Assembly (NCBI RefSeq): GCF_000829415.1
Contig: NZ_AP014637.1
Span: 4,109,001-4,173,000, forward strand
DNA length: 64,000 bases
Source of the DNA: Pseudomonas sp. StFLB209
GTDB lineage: Bacteria; Pseudomonadota; Gammaproteobacteria; Pseudomonadales; Pseudomonadaceae
Direction: 5' to 3'
Positions 1-9,494 of the stretch are shown piece after piece (within the stretch, counting starts at the first letter, position 1; every line of letters starts with the position of its first letter). The translations under genes were made by a program, and so were the position numbers. Under the pieces are notes generated by a model that did no database searches, had not been told where the DNA came from, and was given only the letters and a program-made list of their open reading frames with translations.

Positions 1-158
1 GGGTTGTCGTATTCCTCGATACCGTCAAAGCTGTGTTTGAGGGTTTCATCGGTCTGCTCCTGGCGCTCGCCCTTGCGGGTCGCCAGCAACAGCCAGGTCA
101 GGCCCGCCAGGGTTGCGAGGGTCAGCAGGGTAACGTACAGGCTCCAGCCGCTGCTCAT
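1..158 (-). CDS. ccoP: cbb3 oxidase subunit CcoP, N-terminal part (runs off left edge)
   Basis: This is the first 52 codons of a second copy of the di-haem subunit III of cbb3 cytochrome c oxidase. The visible part has the N-terminal membrane helix and a [11 protein letters not shown] segment. That segment matches the complete CcoP at 2611-3558 nearly residue for residue. The start ATG (156-158) overlaps the ccoQ stop as ATGA, so the two genes are translationally coupled. The CxxCH haem sites lie beyond the window. It is the last visible gene of the downstream ccoNOQP operon. Confidence 0.93.
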   Translation of the reverse strand, partial: MSSGWSLYVTLLTLATLAGLTWLLLATRKGERQEQTDETLKHSFDGIEEYDN

Positions 159-331
159 GCGTCGGGCTTCCGGTGGTCAGGGTCAAGGCTGTCGGGTTCA
201 TCGGCGAACGGCAGCAGGGTCGCTTCGTCGAAGTCCTGTTTGCGTTTGGGACTGAACACCCAGAGCGCCAGGCCGATGAACGCCAACAGCACCACCAGCG
301 TACCCAGGCCACGAATCATTCCGCTGTCCAT
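155..331 (-). CDS. ccoQ: cbb3 oxidase small subunit CcoQ (downstream operon)
   Basis: A 58-residue protein with one hydrophobic helix near the N-terminus and a charged C-terminal tail containing FADEP. The tail is shared with the other CcoQ at 3555-3752. CcoQ stabilises the assembled cbb3 complex in the inner membrane. It sits in the conserved order ccoN-O-Q-P, begins just after ccoO ends (336) and overlaps the start of ccoP. Confidence 0.9.
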   Translation of the reverse strand: MDSGMIRGLGTLVVLLAFIGLALWVFSPKRKQDFDEATLLPFADEPDSLDPDHRKPDA

Positions 332-335
332 GCGC

Positions 336-944
336 TCACCTCTTGCTCTTGATCTGCACGCCCAGACCTTGCAGGTAGGCCACCAGGGCGTCCAGTTCGG
401 TCTTGCCGGTCACGGCGGCCTGGGCACCGGCGATATCGGCATCGGTATACGGCACGCCCAGGCTGCGCAGGGCTTGCATCTTCTTTGCGGTCTGGCTGGC
501 GTTCACCGGTTTATGGGCGAGGAACGGATAGGCCGGCATCTTCGACTCGGGCACTACATCGCGCGGGTTGATCAGGTGAATGCGGTGCCACTCATCCGAA
601 TAACGTGCGCCGATTCGCGCAAGATCCGGCCCGGTACGTTTGGAACCCCATAGAAACGGATGGTCCCACACGCTCTCACCGGCCACCGAGTAATGGCCGT
701 AACGCTCGGTTTCAGCACGAAACGGGCGGATCATCTGCGAGTGACAGCCCACGCAACCGTTAGCGATATAGACGTCGCGGCCTTCGAGTTGCAGGGCGGT
801 GTAGGGCTTCATGCCGTCCACCGGGGTGTTGACCGTGTCCTGGAAAAACAGCGGCACGATTTGGGTCAGACCGCCAATGCTGACCGCCAGCACCATCAAC
901 AGGGTCAGCAGCCCGACGTTTTTCTCGACGACTTCGTGCTTCAT
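336..944 (-). CDS. ccoO: cbb3 oxidase mono-haem subunit CcoO (downstream operon)
   Basis: A 202-residue subunit II of cbb3 oxidase, a membrane-anchored periplasmic cytochrome c that passes electrons to CcoN. An N-terminal anchor helix (about residues 10-35) precedes the haem-binding CVGCH at residues 64-68. An ESKMP segment probably supplies the axial Met. It has the same length as the copy at 3756-4364 and is very similar. The start at 944 overlaps the ccoN stop (941-943); an upstream in-frame extension exists but does not match the family. Confidence 0.95.
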   Translation of the reverse strand: MKHEVVEKNVGLLTLLMVLAVSIGGLTQIVPLFFQDTVNTPVDGMKPYTALQLEGRDVYIANGCVGCHSQMIRPFRAETERYGHYSVAGESVWDHPFLWGSKRTGPDLARIGARYSDEWHRIHLINPRDVVPESKMPAYPFLAHKPVNASQTAKKMQALRSLGVPYTDADIAGAQAAVTGKTELDALVAYLQGLGVQIKSKR

Positions 945-2389
945 GACTGAGCACCTGACGCGGGTGCCTTTGACACCTGAATGCGCGCGGCCTCGGCGGC
1001 GGCCTGCGGGTCGGCGCCGCGTACGGTGAGCCAGGTGTTCCAGGCCATCAGCAGCATGCCGCTGGCAAATAGCGCGCCGCCGATCATCCGCACCACATAG
1101 CCGGGATGGCTGGCGACCACCGACTCGACGAAGGAAAAGCTCAGGGTGCCGTCGGCATTCACTGCCCGCCACATCAGCCCCTGGGTAATGCCGTTGACCC
1201 ACATCGCGGCGATGTAGAGCACCGTGCCGATGGTTGCCAGCCAGAAATGCGCGTGGATCAGACTGACGCTGTGCATCGCCGTGCGGCCAAACAGCCGCGG
1301 GATCATGTGATAGGTCGCGCCGATGGTGATCATCGCCACCCAGCCCAGCGCGCCGGCGTGTACGTGGCCGATGGTCCAGTCGGTGTAGTGCGACAGGGCG
1401 TTGACGGTCTTGATCGCCATCATCGGCCCTTCGAAGGTCGACATACCGTAGAACGCCAGCGACAGCACCAGAAAGCGCAGGATCGGATCGCTGCGCAACT
1501 TATGCCAGGCGCCGGACAGGGTCATCATGCCGTTGATCATCCCGCCCCAGCTCGGCACCAGCAGGATCACCGACATGACCATGCCCAGCGACTGCGCCCA
1601 GTCTGGCAGGGCGGTGTAGTGCAAATGATGCGGGCCGGCCCAGATGTACAGGGTGATCAGCGCCCAGAAGTGCACGATCGACAACCGGTACGAGTACACC
1701 GGGCGTTCAGCCTGCTTGGGCACGAAGTAATACATCATGCCCAGAAAACCGGTGGTGAGGAAAAAGCCCACCGCGTTGTGCCCGTACCACCACTGGATCA
1801 TCGCATCGGTGGCCCCGGCATAGATCGAGTATGACTTGAACAGGCTGACCGGTACGGCCAGGTGATTGACCACGTGCAGCATCAGGGTCACCACAATGAA
1901 CGCACCGTAAAACCAGTTGGCGACATAAATATGCGGCGTGCGGCGGCGCATCAGGGTGCCGAAAAACACGGTGGCGTATACCGCCCAGACCACCGCCAGC
2001 AAGATTGCGATGGGCCATTCCAGTTCGGCATATTCCTTGGTCGTGGTGTAGCCCATCGGCAGGCTGATCAATGCCGCGACAATCACCGCCTGCCAGCCCC
2101 AGAAAGTAAAGGCCGCCAGCCGGTCGGACATCAGCCGCGTCTGGCAGGTGCGCTGCACCACGTAGTAGGAAGTGCCAAACAGCGCACAGCCGCCGAAGGC
2201 GAAGATCACCAGGTTGGTGTGCAAGGGCCGCAATCGGCCGAAGGTCGTCCACTCCAGGTCGAGGTTCAATTGCGGCCAGACCAGTTGCGCGGCGATGAAC
2301 ACCCCGAGCCCCATGCCCACGATCCCCCAGACCACCGTCATGATGGCGAACTGGCGGACCACCTTGTAGTTGTAGGCGGTGCTATTCAT
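941..2389 (-). CDS. ccoN: cbb3 oxidase catalytic subunit CcoN (downstream operon)
   Basis: A 482-residue catalytic subunit I of cbb3 cytochrome c oxidase, which reduces O2 to water at a haem b3-CuB site and pumps protons. The expected ligands are visible: low-spin haem His57 and His344, CuB His204, His254 and His255, haem b3 His342, and Glu320 of the active site. The start MNSTAY was chosen over a 56-codon upstream extension because it aligns with the second CcoN. No ANR box is seen in its upstream gap (2390-2544), so this copy may be the more constitutive one. Confidence 0.95.
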   Translation of the reverse strand: MNSTAYNYKVVRQFAIMTVVWGIVGMGLGVFIAAQLVWPQLNLDLEWTTFGRLRPLHTNLVIFAFGGCALFGTSYYVVQRTCQTRLMSDRLAAFTFWGWQAVIVAALISLPMGYTTTKEYAELEWPIAILLAVVWAVYATVFFGTLMRRRTPHIYVANWFYGAFIVVTLMLHVVNHLAVPVSLFKSYSIYAGATDAMIQWWYGHNAVGFFLTTGFLGMMYYFVPKQAERPVYSYRLSIVHFWALITLYIWAGPHHLHYTALPDWAQSLGMVMSVILLVPSWGGMINGMMTLSGAWHKLRSDPILRFLVLSLAFYGMSTFEGPMMAIKTVNALSHYTDWTIGHVHAGALGWVAMITIGATYHMIPRLFGRTAMHSVSLIHAHFWLATIGTVLYIAAMWVNGITQGLMWRAVNADGTLSFSFVESVVASHPGYVVRMIGGALFASGMLLMAWNTWLTVRGADPQAAAEAARIQVSKAPASGAQS

Positions 2390-2544
2390 TAAGGGGGTCA
2401 AAACTCCTGAAGAAACGACAACAAGGCAGTCGAACACAGCGACATTCGCAATGGACGAGCAGGGTGCTGGAAAATTCAACGCCGGCCAGCTTAATGCCTC
2501 GAATGCGGGGAGGGAAGCGCGCAGTGTGCGGCTAAATCGCGGGC

Positions 2545-2573
2545 AAAAAAAACGCACCCCTATCGGGGTGCGT
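2545..2573 (-). terminator. Rho-independent terminator after upstream cco operon
   Basis: A 9-bp inverted repeat (ACGCACCCC, loop TATC) is followed on the minus strand by a run of eight T. It lies just past the ccoP stop at 2611 and separates the two cco operons. The downstream ccoN therefore needs its own promoter in 2390-2544. Confidence 0.88.
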
Positions 2574-2610
2574 CATTCTCACAAGAGACAGGGTTACAGG
2601 AGACAGGGTC

Positions 2611-3558
2611 TCAGTGGGCGCCTGCCTGAGCCTGGGTCGCTGCGGTGGGTTTGGACAGGCTGTAAACATAGGCCGCCAGTAACTGCACCTTGTCATTACC
2701 GAGCAGCTCAGCCTGCGCCGGCATATGACCCTGACGGCCCTGACGGATAGTCTGTTGCAGTTGCGCCAGGCTGGTGCCGTAGATAAAACCGCCTGGCTGG
2801 GTCAGGTCGGGCGCGCCCATCAGCGCCATGCCCTTGCCGCCCGCGCCGTGACAAGCCACGCAGGTAGTGCTGTACGCTTGCTGCCCGGCGGCCAGGTCAG
2901 CCTGATTGCCTTCTGGCAGTGGCAGCCCCGCCAGTGAGTGACGTACATAGGCTGCAACATTTTTTACGCCTTCTTCACCCAGCACCGGACCCCAGGCGGG
3001 CATTGCGGCGATGCGCCCGGCCATGATGCTGGCCTTGATGGTGTCGGCATTGCCGCCCCAGCGCCAGTTGTCGTCGGTCAGGTTTGGAAAACCGAAAGCC
3101 CCCTTGGCGTCGGAGCCGTGACACACCGAGCAGTTGGAGGCGAACAGCCGAGCGCCCATGCGCAGTGCCTGCGGGTCTTTGGCCACGTCCTCAAGCGGCA
3201 TGGCGGCATAGCGGGCAAAGATCGGGCCGAACCTTGCGTCAGCCTGCTGCATCTCCTTCTGCCACTCGGCATCGCTGGTCCAGCCGTTTTCATAACCGGG
3301 CATGATGCCTTTCCAGTTGCCCAGGCCTGGGTAGAACACCAGGTAGATCAGCGCGAACACCAGGGTGCCGACAAACAGCTGGAACCACCAGCGTGGCAGC
3401 GGGTTGTCGTATTCCTCGATGCCATCGAAGCTGTGCCCCATGGTCTTGTCGGCGCCGTCGGCCGGCTGGCTTTTGCGGGTACCGATCAGCAACCAGGTCA
3501 GGCCAAACAGGCTGCCCAGGGTCAGCACGCTGATGTAGATACTCCAGAAGGTACTCAT
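2611..3558 (-). CDS. ccoP: cbb3 oxidase di-haem subunit CcoP (upstream operon)
   Basis: A 315-residue subunit III of cbb3 oxidase. It has two N-terminal membrane helices (about 5-25 and 58-77). Two cytochrome c domains follow, with CSVCH at 143-147 and CVACH at 233-237. It takes electrons from soluble cytochromes and passes them to CcoO. The ATG overlaps the ccoQ stop (3555-3558). A terminator follows at 2545-2573. Confidence 0.96.
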   Translation of the reverse strand: MSTFWSIYISVLTLGSLFGLTWLLIGTRKSQPADGADKTMGHSFDGIEEYDNPLPRWWFQLFVGTLVFALIYLVFYPGLGNWKGIMPGYENGWTSDAEWQKEMQQADARFGPIFARYAAMPLEDVAKDPQALRMGARLFASNCSVCHGSDAKGAFGFPNLTDDNWRWGGNADTIKASIMAGRIAAMPAWGPVLGEEGVKNVAAYVRHSLAGLPLPEGNQADLAAGQQAYSTTCVACHGAGGKGMALMGAPDLTQPGGFIYGTSLAQLQQTIRQGRQGHMPAQAELLGNDKVQLLAAYVYSLSKPTAATQAQAGAH

Positions 3559-3752
3559 GGCTGGTTACTCCGCTCAACGGATTGTGCTTTATCGACTGGT
3601 GGCTGTGAGGCCAGGGGTTCGTCGGCAAAGGGCGCCATGCGCGCTTTGGCGAAGTCCTCGTTGCGGCGGCTGCTGCATACCCACAGCGACATGCCAAGGA
3701 ACGCGATGGCCACCACCAGGGTGCCGAGCCCGCGCAGGTCTGCGATGTCCAT
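3555..3752 (-). CDS. ccoQ: cbb3 oxidase small subunit CcoQ (upstream operon)
   Basis: A 65-residue single-helix protein (helix about residues 10-27) with a polar tail. The gene lies between ccoO and ccoP. It is 7 residues longer than the CcoQ of the downstream operon, and the tails diverge after the shared FADEPL-like segment. It helps to assemble or stabilise cbb3 oxidase. Confidence 0.9.
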   Translation of the reverse strand: MDIADLRGLGTLVVAIAFLGMSLWVCSSRRNEDFAKARMAPFADEPLASQPPVDKAQSVERSNQP

Positions 3753-3755
3753 GTT

Positions 3756-4364
3756 TCACCTCTTGCTCTTGATGGCGGTGCCCAGCACCTGCAGGTAGGC
3801 GACCAGCGCGTCCATTTCGGTCTTGCCCTTGAGGCTGGCCACGGCGCCTTCGATGTCGCTGTCGGTGTATGGCACGCCCAGCGTGCGCATGGCTTTTAGC
3901 TTGGCCACCGTGTCACGGCTGTCGACCGGGTGCTCCACCAGCCAGGGATAGGACGGCATCTTCGACTCCGGCACCACGTTGCGCGGGTTGTACAGGTGGG
4001 CACGGTGCCAGTCGTCCGAGTAACGGCCACCGACCCTGGCCAGGTCCGGGCCAGTGCGCTTGGAGCCCCACAGGAACGGGTGCTCCCAGACGCTTTCGCC
4101 GGCCACCGAGTAATGCCCATAGCGTTCGGTTTCAGCGCGGAACGGGCGGATCATCTGCGAGTGGCAACCCACGCAGCCTTCACGGATATAGATGTCGCGG
4201 CCTTCGAGTTGCAGCGCGGTGTAGGGCTTCATGCCTTCGACCGGGGTGTTGACCACGTCCTGGAAGAACAGCGGCACGATCTGGGTCAGGCCGCCGATGC
4301 TGACGGCCAGCACCATCAGGATCATCAGCAGGGTGACGTTCTTTTCGATCACTTCATGTTTCAT
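3756..4364 (-). CDS. ccoO: cbb3 oxidase mono-haem subunit CcoO (upstream operon)
   Basis: A 202-residue cytochrome c subunit II with an N-terminal anchor helix and CVGCH at residues 64-68. It is near-identical in plan to the copy at 336-944. The start follows the ccoN stop by about 10 bases, so here the genes do not overlap, unlike in the downstream operon. It is part of the operon ccoN-O-Q-P. Confidence 0.95.
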   Translation of the reverse strand: MKHEVIEKNVTLLMILMVLAVSIGGLTQIVPLFFQDVVNTPVEGMKPYTALQLEGRDIYIREGCVGCHSQMIRPFRAETERYGHYSVAGESVWEHPFLWGSKRTGPDLARVGGRYSDDWHRAHLYNPRNVVPESKMPSYPWLVEHPVDSRDTVAKLKAMRTLGVPYTDSDIEGAVASLKGKTEMDALVAYLQVLGTAIKSKR

Positions 4365-4374
4365 GGCGCTCTCC

Positions 4375-5799
4375 TCAGGCCATCTGCGCGGCAGATGCGA
4401 TTTCGTCAGGCTGCGCGGCGCGCACCGTGCGCCAGGTGTTCCAGGCCATCAGCAACATGCCGCTGAAGAACACCGCACCGCCGACCAGCCGCACGATAAA
4501 GCCCGGATGGCTGGCCACCAGGGTTTCGACGAAGGAGTAGGTGAGCGTGCCGTCGTCGTTGATCGCCCGCCACATCAGGCCCTGAGCGATGCCGTTGACC
4601 CACATCGAGGCGATGTACAGCACGGTGCCGATGGTCGCCAGCCAGAAGTGCGCGTTGATCAAACCGATGCTGTGCATGGCCGGGCGGCCGAACAGGCGCG
4701 GGATCATGTGGTACATGGCACCGATGGAAATCATCGCCACCCAGCCCAGCGCCCCGGCGTGTACGTGGCCGATGGTCCAGTCGGTGTAGTGCGACAGGGC
4801 GTTGACGGTCTTGATCGCCATCATCGGCCCTTCAAAGGTCGACATGCCGTAGAACGCCAGCGACACCACCAGAAAGCGCAGGATCGGGTCGCTGCGCAAC
4901 TTATGCCAGGCGCCGGACAAGGTCATCATGCCGTTGATCATCCCGCCCCAGCTCGGTGCCAGCAGCACCAGCGACATGATCATGCCCAGCGACTGCGCCC
5001 AGTCTGGCAGCGCGGTGTAGTGCAGGTGATGAGGGCCGGCCCAGATGTACAGGGTGATCAGCGCCCAGAAGTGCACGATCGACAACCGGTAGGAATACAC
5101 CGGACGTTCGGCCTGCTTGGGCACGAAGTAATACATCATGCCCAGAAAACCTGCGGTGAGAAAAAAGCCCACCGCGTTGTGGCCGTACCACCACTGGATC
5201 ATCGCGTCGGTGGCGCCGGCGTAGATCGAGTAGGACTTGGTCAGGCTGACCGGCAGTTCCAGGTTGTTGACGATGTGCAGGATCGCCACGGTCAGGATAA
5301 AACCGCCGAAGAACCAGTTGCCCACATAGATGTGTTTGGTCTTGCGCGTGGCCAGGGTGCCGAAGAACACCACGGCGTACGCGACCCAGACAATGGTGAT
5401 CAGAATGTCGATCGGCCATTCCAGCTCGGCGTATTCCTTGGAAGAGGTGTAGCCCAGCGGCAGGGTAATGGCCGCCAGCACGATCACCAGTTGCCAGCCC
5501 CAGAAGGTGAACGCTGCCAGTTTCGGCATGAACAGCGGCGTCTGGCAGGTGCGCTGCACCGAGTAATAGGAGCTGGCGAACAGCGCGCAGCCGCCGAAGG
5601 CGAAGATCACGGCGTTGGTGTGCAACGGTCGCAGGCGCCCGAAGCTGGTCCATGGCAGATCAAAGTTCAACTCTGGCCAGACAAGCTGTGCAGCCAGAAA
5701 AACGCCTAACCCCATCCCGACAATTCCCCAGACCACCGTCATAATGGCGAACTGGCGAACCACCTGATAGTGATAGGCAGAGCGGTGTGTTGTATTCAT
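4375..5799 (-). CDS. ccoN: cbb3 oxidase catalytic subunit CcoN (upstream operon)
   Basis: A 474-residue catalytic subunit I of cbb3 oxidase. His60, His207, His257, His258, Glu323, His345 and His347 are all present, in the numbering usual for Pseudomonas CcoN. The start MNTTHR is preferred over a 29-codon extension because it aligns with the other copy. An ANR/FNR box lies 111 bases upstream (5910-5923), suggesting induction at low oxygen. In P. aeruginosa the copy in this relative position is called ccoN2 and is the ANR-responsive one (from memory). Confidence 0.96.
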   Translation of the reverse strand: MNTTHRSAYHYQVVRQFAIMTVVWGIVGMGLGVFLAAQLVWPELNFDLPWTSFGRLRPLHTNAVIFAFGGCALFASSYYSVQRTCQTPLFMPKLAAFTFWGWQLVIVLAAITLPLGYTSSKEYAELEWPIDILITIVWVAYAVVFFGTLATRKTKHIYVGNWFFGGFILTVAILHIVNNLELPVSLTKSYSIYAGATDAMIQWWYGHNAVGFFLTAGFLGMMYYFVPKQAERPVYSYRLSIVHFWALITLYIWAGPHHLHYTALPDWAQSLGMIMSLVLLAPSWGGMINGMMTLSGAWHKLRSDPILRFLVVSLAFYGMSTFEGPMMAIKTVNALSHYTDWTIGHVHAGALGWVAMISIGAMYHMIPRLFGRPAMHSIGLINAHFWLATIGTVLYIASMWVNGIAQGLMWRAINDDGTLTYSFVETLVASHPGFIVRLVGGAVFFSGMLLMAWNTWRTVRAAQPDEIASAAQMA

Positions 5800-5884
5800 T
5801 TTTAGCGGTATCCCATCCAGCGTGGTCGGAGCCAGCGCCCTACGGTCCAAAGGTGTTGGCAGACTCATCAGAAGCGAGGCAAGC

Positions 5885-6574
5885 ATGGGTAATGGGCTAA
5901 CTGCCTGTATTGACAGGGATCAATGCGCACAATGGGCGCATGACCAGGGCTGGTTATGGACCAGGGGGGCAGTCATCGACGGGCAGACGCCGCCGACCCT
6001 GATCCTGGCGCATGGCGCTGGTGCGCCCATGGATAGCGAATTTATGAGCGAAATGAGCCGATACCTGGCAGAACTGGGGGTGAACGTGCTGCGTTTCGAG
6101 TTCCCCTACATGGCTCAGCGGCGGCTCGGAGGCAGCAAAAGGCCACCTAACCCGCAAGGCCAACTGCTTGATGTCTGGCGTGGGGTGTATACCAGGGTGC
6201 GACTTCATGTCGCTGGGCGTCTGGCCGTAGGCGGCAAGTCGATGGGCGGGCGGATGGCCAGCCTGCTGGCCGATGAGCTGCACGCCGATGCACTGGTGTG
6301 TCTGGGGTATCCGTTCTATGCAGTGGGCAAACCCGAGAAGCCCCGGGTTGCGCATCTGGCCGATCTGCAGACTCCGACCCTGATCGTGCAAGGCGAGCGT
6401 GATGCGCTGGGTAATAAAGACGCGGTGCAGGGTTATGCGTTGTCGGCCGCCATCGACGTGCATTGGTTGCCGACAGCGGACCACGACCTCAAGCCATTGA
6501 AAGCCAGCGGCCTGAGCCACGCCCAATGCTTGAGCGAAACGGCGCAGCGCATTGCCCGATTCTTGCGCCGCTAA
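5885..6574 (+). CDS. Alpha/beta hydrolase of the KANL3/Tex30-like family
   Basis: A 229-residue cytoplasmic alpha/beta hydrolase. It has an early oxyanion segment [11 protein letters not shown], the nucleophile elbow GGKSMGGRM and a late TADHDLKP that would hold the catalytic His. These features match the Tex30/KANL3-like (COG3571) family, whose substrates are mostly unknown. ATG 5885 is the last ATG before the conserved region; an in-frame ATG at 5822 is less likely. It is divergent from ccoN, and the ANR box for ccoN falls within its first 13 codons. It overlaps the convergent gene at 6571 by four bases. Confidence 0.85.
   Translation: MGNGLTACIDRDQCAQWAHDQGWLWTRGAVIDGQTPPTLILAHGAGAPMDSEFMSEMSRYLAELGVNVLRFEFPYMAQRRLGGSKRPPNPQGQLLDVWRGVYTRVRLHVAGRLAVGGKSMGGRMASLLADELHADALVCLGYPFYAVGKPEKPRVAHLADLQTPTLIVQGERDALGNKDAVQGYALSAAIDVHWLPTADHDLKPLKASGLSHAQCLSETAQRIARFLRR
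5910..5923 (-). promoter_or_regulatory. ANR/FNR box upstream of the first ccoN
   Basis: On the minus strand this reads TTGATCCCTGTCAA, one mismatch from the consensus TTGAT-N4-ATCAA. The centre is about 117 bases upstream of the ccoN ATG at 5799. A class II position (-41.5) would put transcription start near 5875. The site lies inside the coding region of the divergent hydrolase. No similar box was found before the other ccoN. Confidence 0.8.
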
Positions 6575-7083
6575 CGTTGTGGCTCAGCCTGCCACGGACA
6601 CGGCAAATTGAAGCGCCCGCCACTGACCCGAAAGCCGAGCGCGGAAATCCCGAACTCGAATTCACCCTGCAAGTGGCGGTGTTCCCGATCAACCCTCTGT
6701 AAGTTCAGGGTGCCACTTTGCAGATGCCGGGAGTGATAGATCCGGTTGCGGGCGTTGGGCGTGTCGTTATAGACCACCTGGATTTTCGGGTTGCCTACCA
6801 GGGCGTGGTGGCCCGGCTGCAGATCGTGATCCAGATAAAGACCAATGCTGACGCGCATTCGGCCGGCTTTGCCTTTGGCGATGATCTTCCAGATCCAGTG
6901 GCCGCTGGGTTTGGACAGTTCCGGGCGCAAGGTCAGGCAGCCGAGCAGCGCGTCGATATGGACCGGTGTGCCATTGACACAAACACGGAAAAGCTCAGGG
7001 TTGATAACCGGCGGGACATTACCGGGGTGGCGGGTACAGAATTCGGGCATGGTATGCATCATGGCAATAATAAAGACGAACAA
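6571..7083 (-). CDS. Hypothetical protein
   Basis: A protein of up to 170 residues that I do not recognise. It has no clear signal peptide or membrane helix beyond a short hydrophobic start (MFVFIIAMM). If an internal Met (residue 8, 9 or 12) is the true start, the protein is soluble. It contains several His-rich and Asp/Asn-rich stretches, such as YLDHDLQPGHH and RNRIYHSRHL. The stop overlaps the end of the hydrolase gene convergently. It lies at the edge of the Ig-like block and may belong to it or be a core gene. Confidence 0.6.
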   Translation of the reverse strand: MFVFIIAMMHTMPEFCTRHPGNVPPVINPELFRVCVNGTPVHIDALLGCLTLRPELSKPSGHWIWKIIAKGKAGRMRVSIGLYLDHDLQPGHHALVGNPKIQVVYNDTPNARNRIYHSRHLQSGTLNLQRVDREHRHLQGEFEFGISALGFRVSGGRFNLPCPWQAEPQR

Positions 7084-7086
7084 AAG

Positions 7087-7109
7087 GGCGCTACCTAGTC
7101 GGTAGCGCC
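7087..7109 (-). terminator. Terminator of the Ig-like operon
   Basis: A 9-bp perfect stem GGCGCTACC/GGTAGCGCC with a 5-base loop is followed on the minus strand by CTTTTGTT. It sits 21 bases past the stop of the gene at 7131-9038 and would end the three-gene Ig-like transcript. Confidence 0.8.
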
Positions 7110-7130
7110 TTGCTGTGGTGTGAGTAGCGG

Positions 7131-9038
7131 TCAGCGCAGGCCAACCCCCAGCGCGGGTTTATGGTGCAGCAGGTTGGTTTCTGTACCGGTCACCAGGTTT
7201 TTCAGGAAGAACCACTGCCAGCCCGCCAGGTTCTGTTGGGCGACGGTTGACGACCAGTACAAGGCGTTGCCCATCGGCCAGCGACTGCCATAGGCGGTAT
7301 GCAACTCCCGCAATTCATGGATCGAACACAGCCGTGCGCCCAGTTGAGTGGCCGCCGCGACAACCGTGGCAACGCTGCCGTTGCCCAACCCCAGCGCATG
7401 AATCACGCCGGTCACGGTAACCTGATAGCTGAGTTTTTCTCCGCGGCTGTCGGTTGCCGTGATATGTGCGATGCCTTTGCCACGGACGGTCACCAACCCG
7501 TTGCCATCGACCTTGGCCACCAAGGGATTGCTGGTGCTATAGGTGTAAGGCGCCTGGCCGCCACTGGCGGTACGCTGAACCGTCGTGCCCGCCGGCATAT
7601 TCGGCAGCAGGTCGGGCGTGCCGGGTAGCAGGTACACCTTGCCGTCCAGCGTCACCGGCCGGGTGTCCAGGCTCAAGCCTTGACGAACGGTCAGCCACAA
7701 CGGTGCCGAGCTCTGCGGGCGACCGGCCCGGGTGACGGTATAGCCCAGGGTTGCGGTGCTGCCGATACTGGCCAGGATCAGCGCTTTGGGCAGCTTGAAC
7801 AACAACTCAGGCTGGTTGCCGACACTTTGTTCGGGCGTGTCCTGATGCACCGCACCGCGCCAGTTGACCACCACCCGGTCATCACTGCTCATACCCGGAT
7901 AGCGCACCCGCACCGTGGCGCCCGACTCAGGGATGCGCGCCGGGTCCACCACACCGTCGGCCCCGACAGTGTCCATGCTCGGGGCCGGCAGGTCATCGAG
8001 CCGGTCGAGAATATGCAGGTTAAGGGTTTCGGAAGTCTGAACCTGGCCATTGACCCGGTTCACGGTGTAGGCAATGGCCACGGTCTGACCGGCATTGGCG
8101 ATGACCAAGGCATAGGCGAACAGCAACGCCAGCGGCTTGCCGGCCTCGTCCTGAGCAATGGTTTTTTCCTTGCTGTCACTGCCCTTGGGGCCTTGCCAGG
8201 TCATGGTTACCCGGTCACCGACTCGCAAGTCGGCACTGGCTGCGACCTGGGCAGTGGCACCGTAAGGCGCAAGGGCGGGGTCGAGCTGGTTGCCTTGTGC
8301 TTCTTTTACTGTTGGGGTGGGCAATGGGGCGAAGTAAGAGAGTTTCAGTGTGACGCTTATCGGCTGGGAGTTCTTGGAGATGTTCCCGGCAGGATCTGTC
8401 ACGGTGTATGACACGGCTGCTTGTCCGTCGCCTACGGACTCCAGAAACGGCCTGACGAAATCGACTCTAACTTTTTTGAGCCCCATGTCATCCTCACTGA
8501 CGATCGAGATAGGGCCAGGGGTCTCGTTCCAGTAGGTTCGCACTGCATCGCCTGCCTGCATGCCGTTGTATCCCGGCACGACGCCAGGCAGCGAGCCGTT
8601 GAGACTGTCCAGTTCCTCCGACGTCAATCCATCCTTGATCACATCCGGGAAAAGTAGCGGAGCGAGCACGGGGCGGCCGGGTGGCGTTCGGTCAATTGTA
8701 ATTGAGGTGCTTTCTGAAAAAGTGGTGATAAGGCTCGCCGGGTTTTTAACCAGGTATGAGACCTCGTGCGTACCTTCGGATAACAACGCGACCGGAATTT
8801 CCAGTGTCAGAGGGTTGCCCGGACTATCTTGCTCACCGATAGTCTTTTGCGGGCCCACTTCCATGTTGTTCCAGCGAAGCTGATAAATGTATCCAGGCCG
8901 AGCCCCCGGCCACACCTTGAGTGTGACGAGAACGGGCATGTTGTAAAACTCGATGGGCAGAATTCCGCCTTCCAGTGCGCCGGGAACTTCGGGTGCGTCG
9001 AGTTGCAGTGTTTCGGATGCGCGTGCTGTATTTGGCAT
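7131..9038 (-). CDS. Multidomain Ig-like protein with BIG2 domain and lectin-like C-terminus
   Basis: A 635-residue protein built of modules. An N-terminal Ig-like module (about 10-110, ending near TIDRTPPG) is shared with the four neighbours. A second module (about 115-235) holds VTDPAGN. Two modules of a third kind follow (about 240-445). A BIG2-like domain (about 470-545) has the VDGNGLVTVRGKG pattern. The tail holds GARLCSIHEL and ALYWSS, resembling C-type-lectin/Lcl C-terminal domains. No signal peptide, anchor or LPxTG is seen, so its location is unclear. AAGGA lies upstream of the ATG. It is last in an apparent operon with 9096 and 9495. Confidence 0.8.
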   Translation of the reverse strand: MPNTARASETLQLDAPEVPGALEGGILPIEFYNMPVLVTLKVWPGARPGYIYQLRWNNMEVGPQKTIGEQDSPGNPLTLEIPVALLSEGTHEVSYLVKNPASLITTFSESTSITIDRTPPGRPVLAPLLFPDVIKDGLTSEELDSLNGSLPGVVPGYNGMQAGDAVRTYWNETPGPISIVSEDDMGLKKVRVDFVRPFLESVGDGQAAVSYTVTDPAGNISKNSQPISVTLKLSYFAPLPTPTVKEAQGNQLDPALAPYGATAQVAASADLRVGDRVTMTWQGPKGSDSKEKTIAQDEAGKPLALLFAYALVIANAGQTVAIAYTVNRVNGQVQTSETLNLHILDRLDDLPAPSMDTVGADGVVDPARIPESGATVRVRYPGMSSDDRVVVNWRGAVHQDTPEQSVGNQPELLFKLPKALILASIGSTATLGYTVTRAGRPQSSAPLWLTVRQGLSLDTRPVTLDGKVYLLPGTPDLLPNMPAGTTVQRTASGGQAPYTYSTSNPLVAKVDGNGLVTVRGKGIAHITATDSRGEKLSYQVTVTGVIHALGLGNGSVATVVAAATQLGARLCSIHELRELHTAYGSRWPMGNALYWSSTVAQQNLAGWQWFFLKNLVTGTETNLLHHKPALGVGLR

Positions 9039-9095
9039 TTTTGTTATTCCTTGTTGTTGAGCAGCGGGCTGAGAACAGCCCGCTGTTGTTAAACG

Positions 9096-9443
9096 TCAGG
9101 GTGCAGGATTGATAATTATCTGAACAGCGGGTGAGTCCTGGATTACTTCCGAGGTGGGGTTTCGTACCAGGTAGCCAATACTGTGAATGCCGGGTGTTAA
9201 AGAACTGGCCGGTATTTCCAGTGTCAGCGTATCGCCTGCTCTGTCTTGTTCGGTGATGGATTTTTCTGGTCCTTCATAGTGCCAGTCATCAAGAGTCCAT
9301 CTGTATGTATATCCAACTAGAGGGTTGTCCCAGCATTTGAATTCAACGATAAGCAGGCTGTTGTGGAGTTCCGGTGGCAATACCCCGTTATTGTCGAGCG
9401 CGGGAATGACAGGGGCGTGGAGTTTCAGTATGTGGCAGTTCAT
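9096..9443 (-). CDS. Single-module Ig-like protein
   Basis: A 115-residue protein that consists of only the N-terminal module of its two neighbours. It has the same order of marks: PELHNSLLIVEF, a GYTYRW strand, ITEQDRAGDTLTLEIP and YLVRNPTSEV. No signal peptide is visible. It lies 51 bases after the 9495 gene and 57 bases before the 7131 gene, all on one strand, which suggests an operon. It may be a remnant of a longer protein or a free module; the reading frame is open and ends cleanly. Its role is unknown. Confidence 0.7.
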   Translation of the reverse strand: MNCHILKLHAPVIPALDNNGVLPPELHNSLLIVEFKCWDNPLVGYTYRWTLDDWHYEGPEKSITEQDRAGDTLTLEIPASSLTPGIHSIGYLVRNPTSEVIQDSPAVQIIINPAP

Positions 9444-9494
9444 GCATAGAGTCTCTATTGTTTAAAGTGGAAATACTTACCGTCAATCGTACGG

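Noticed and set aside
2390..2544. An ANR box before the downstream ccoN
   Set aside because: I searched for TTGAT-N4-ATCAA and near variants and found none in this gap.
4231..5709. A 492-residue plus-strand frame across ccoN
   Set aside because: Antisense shadow of ccoN; the same shadow pattern is seen over the other ccoN, as expected for G+C-rich codon bias.
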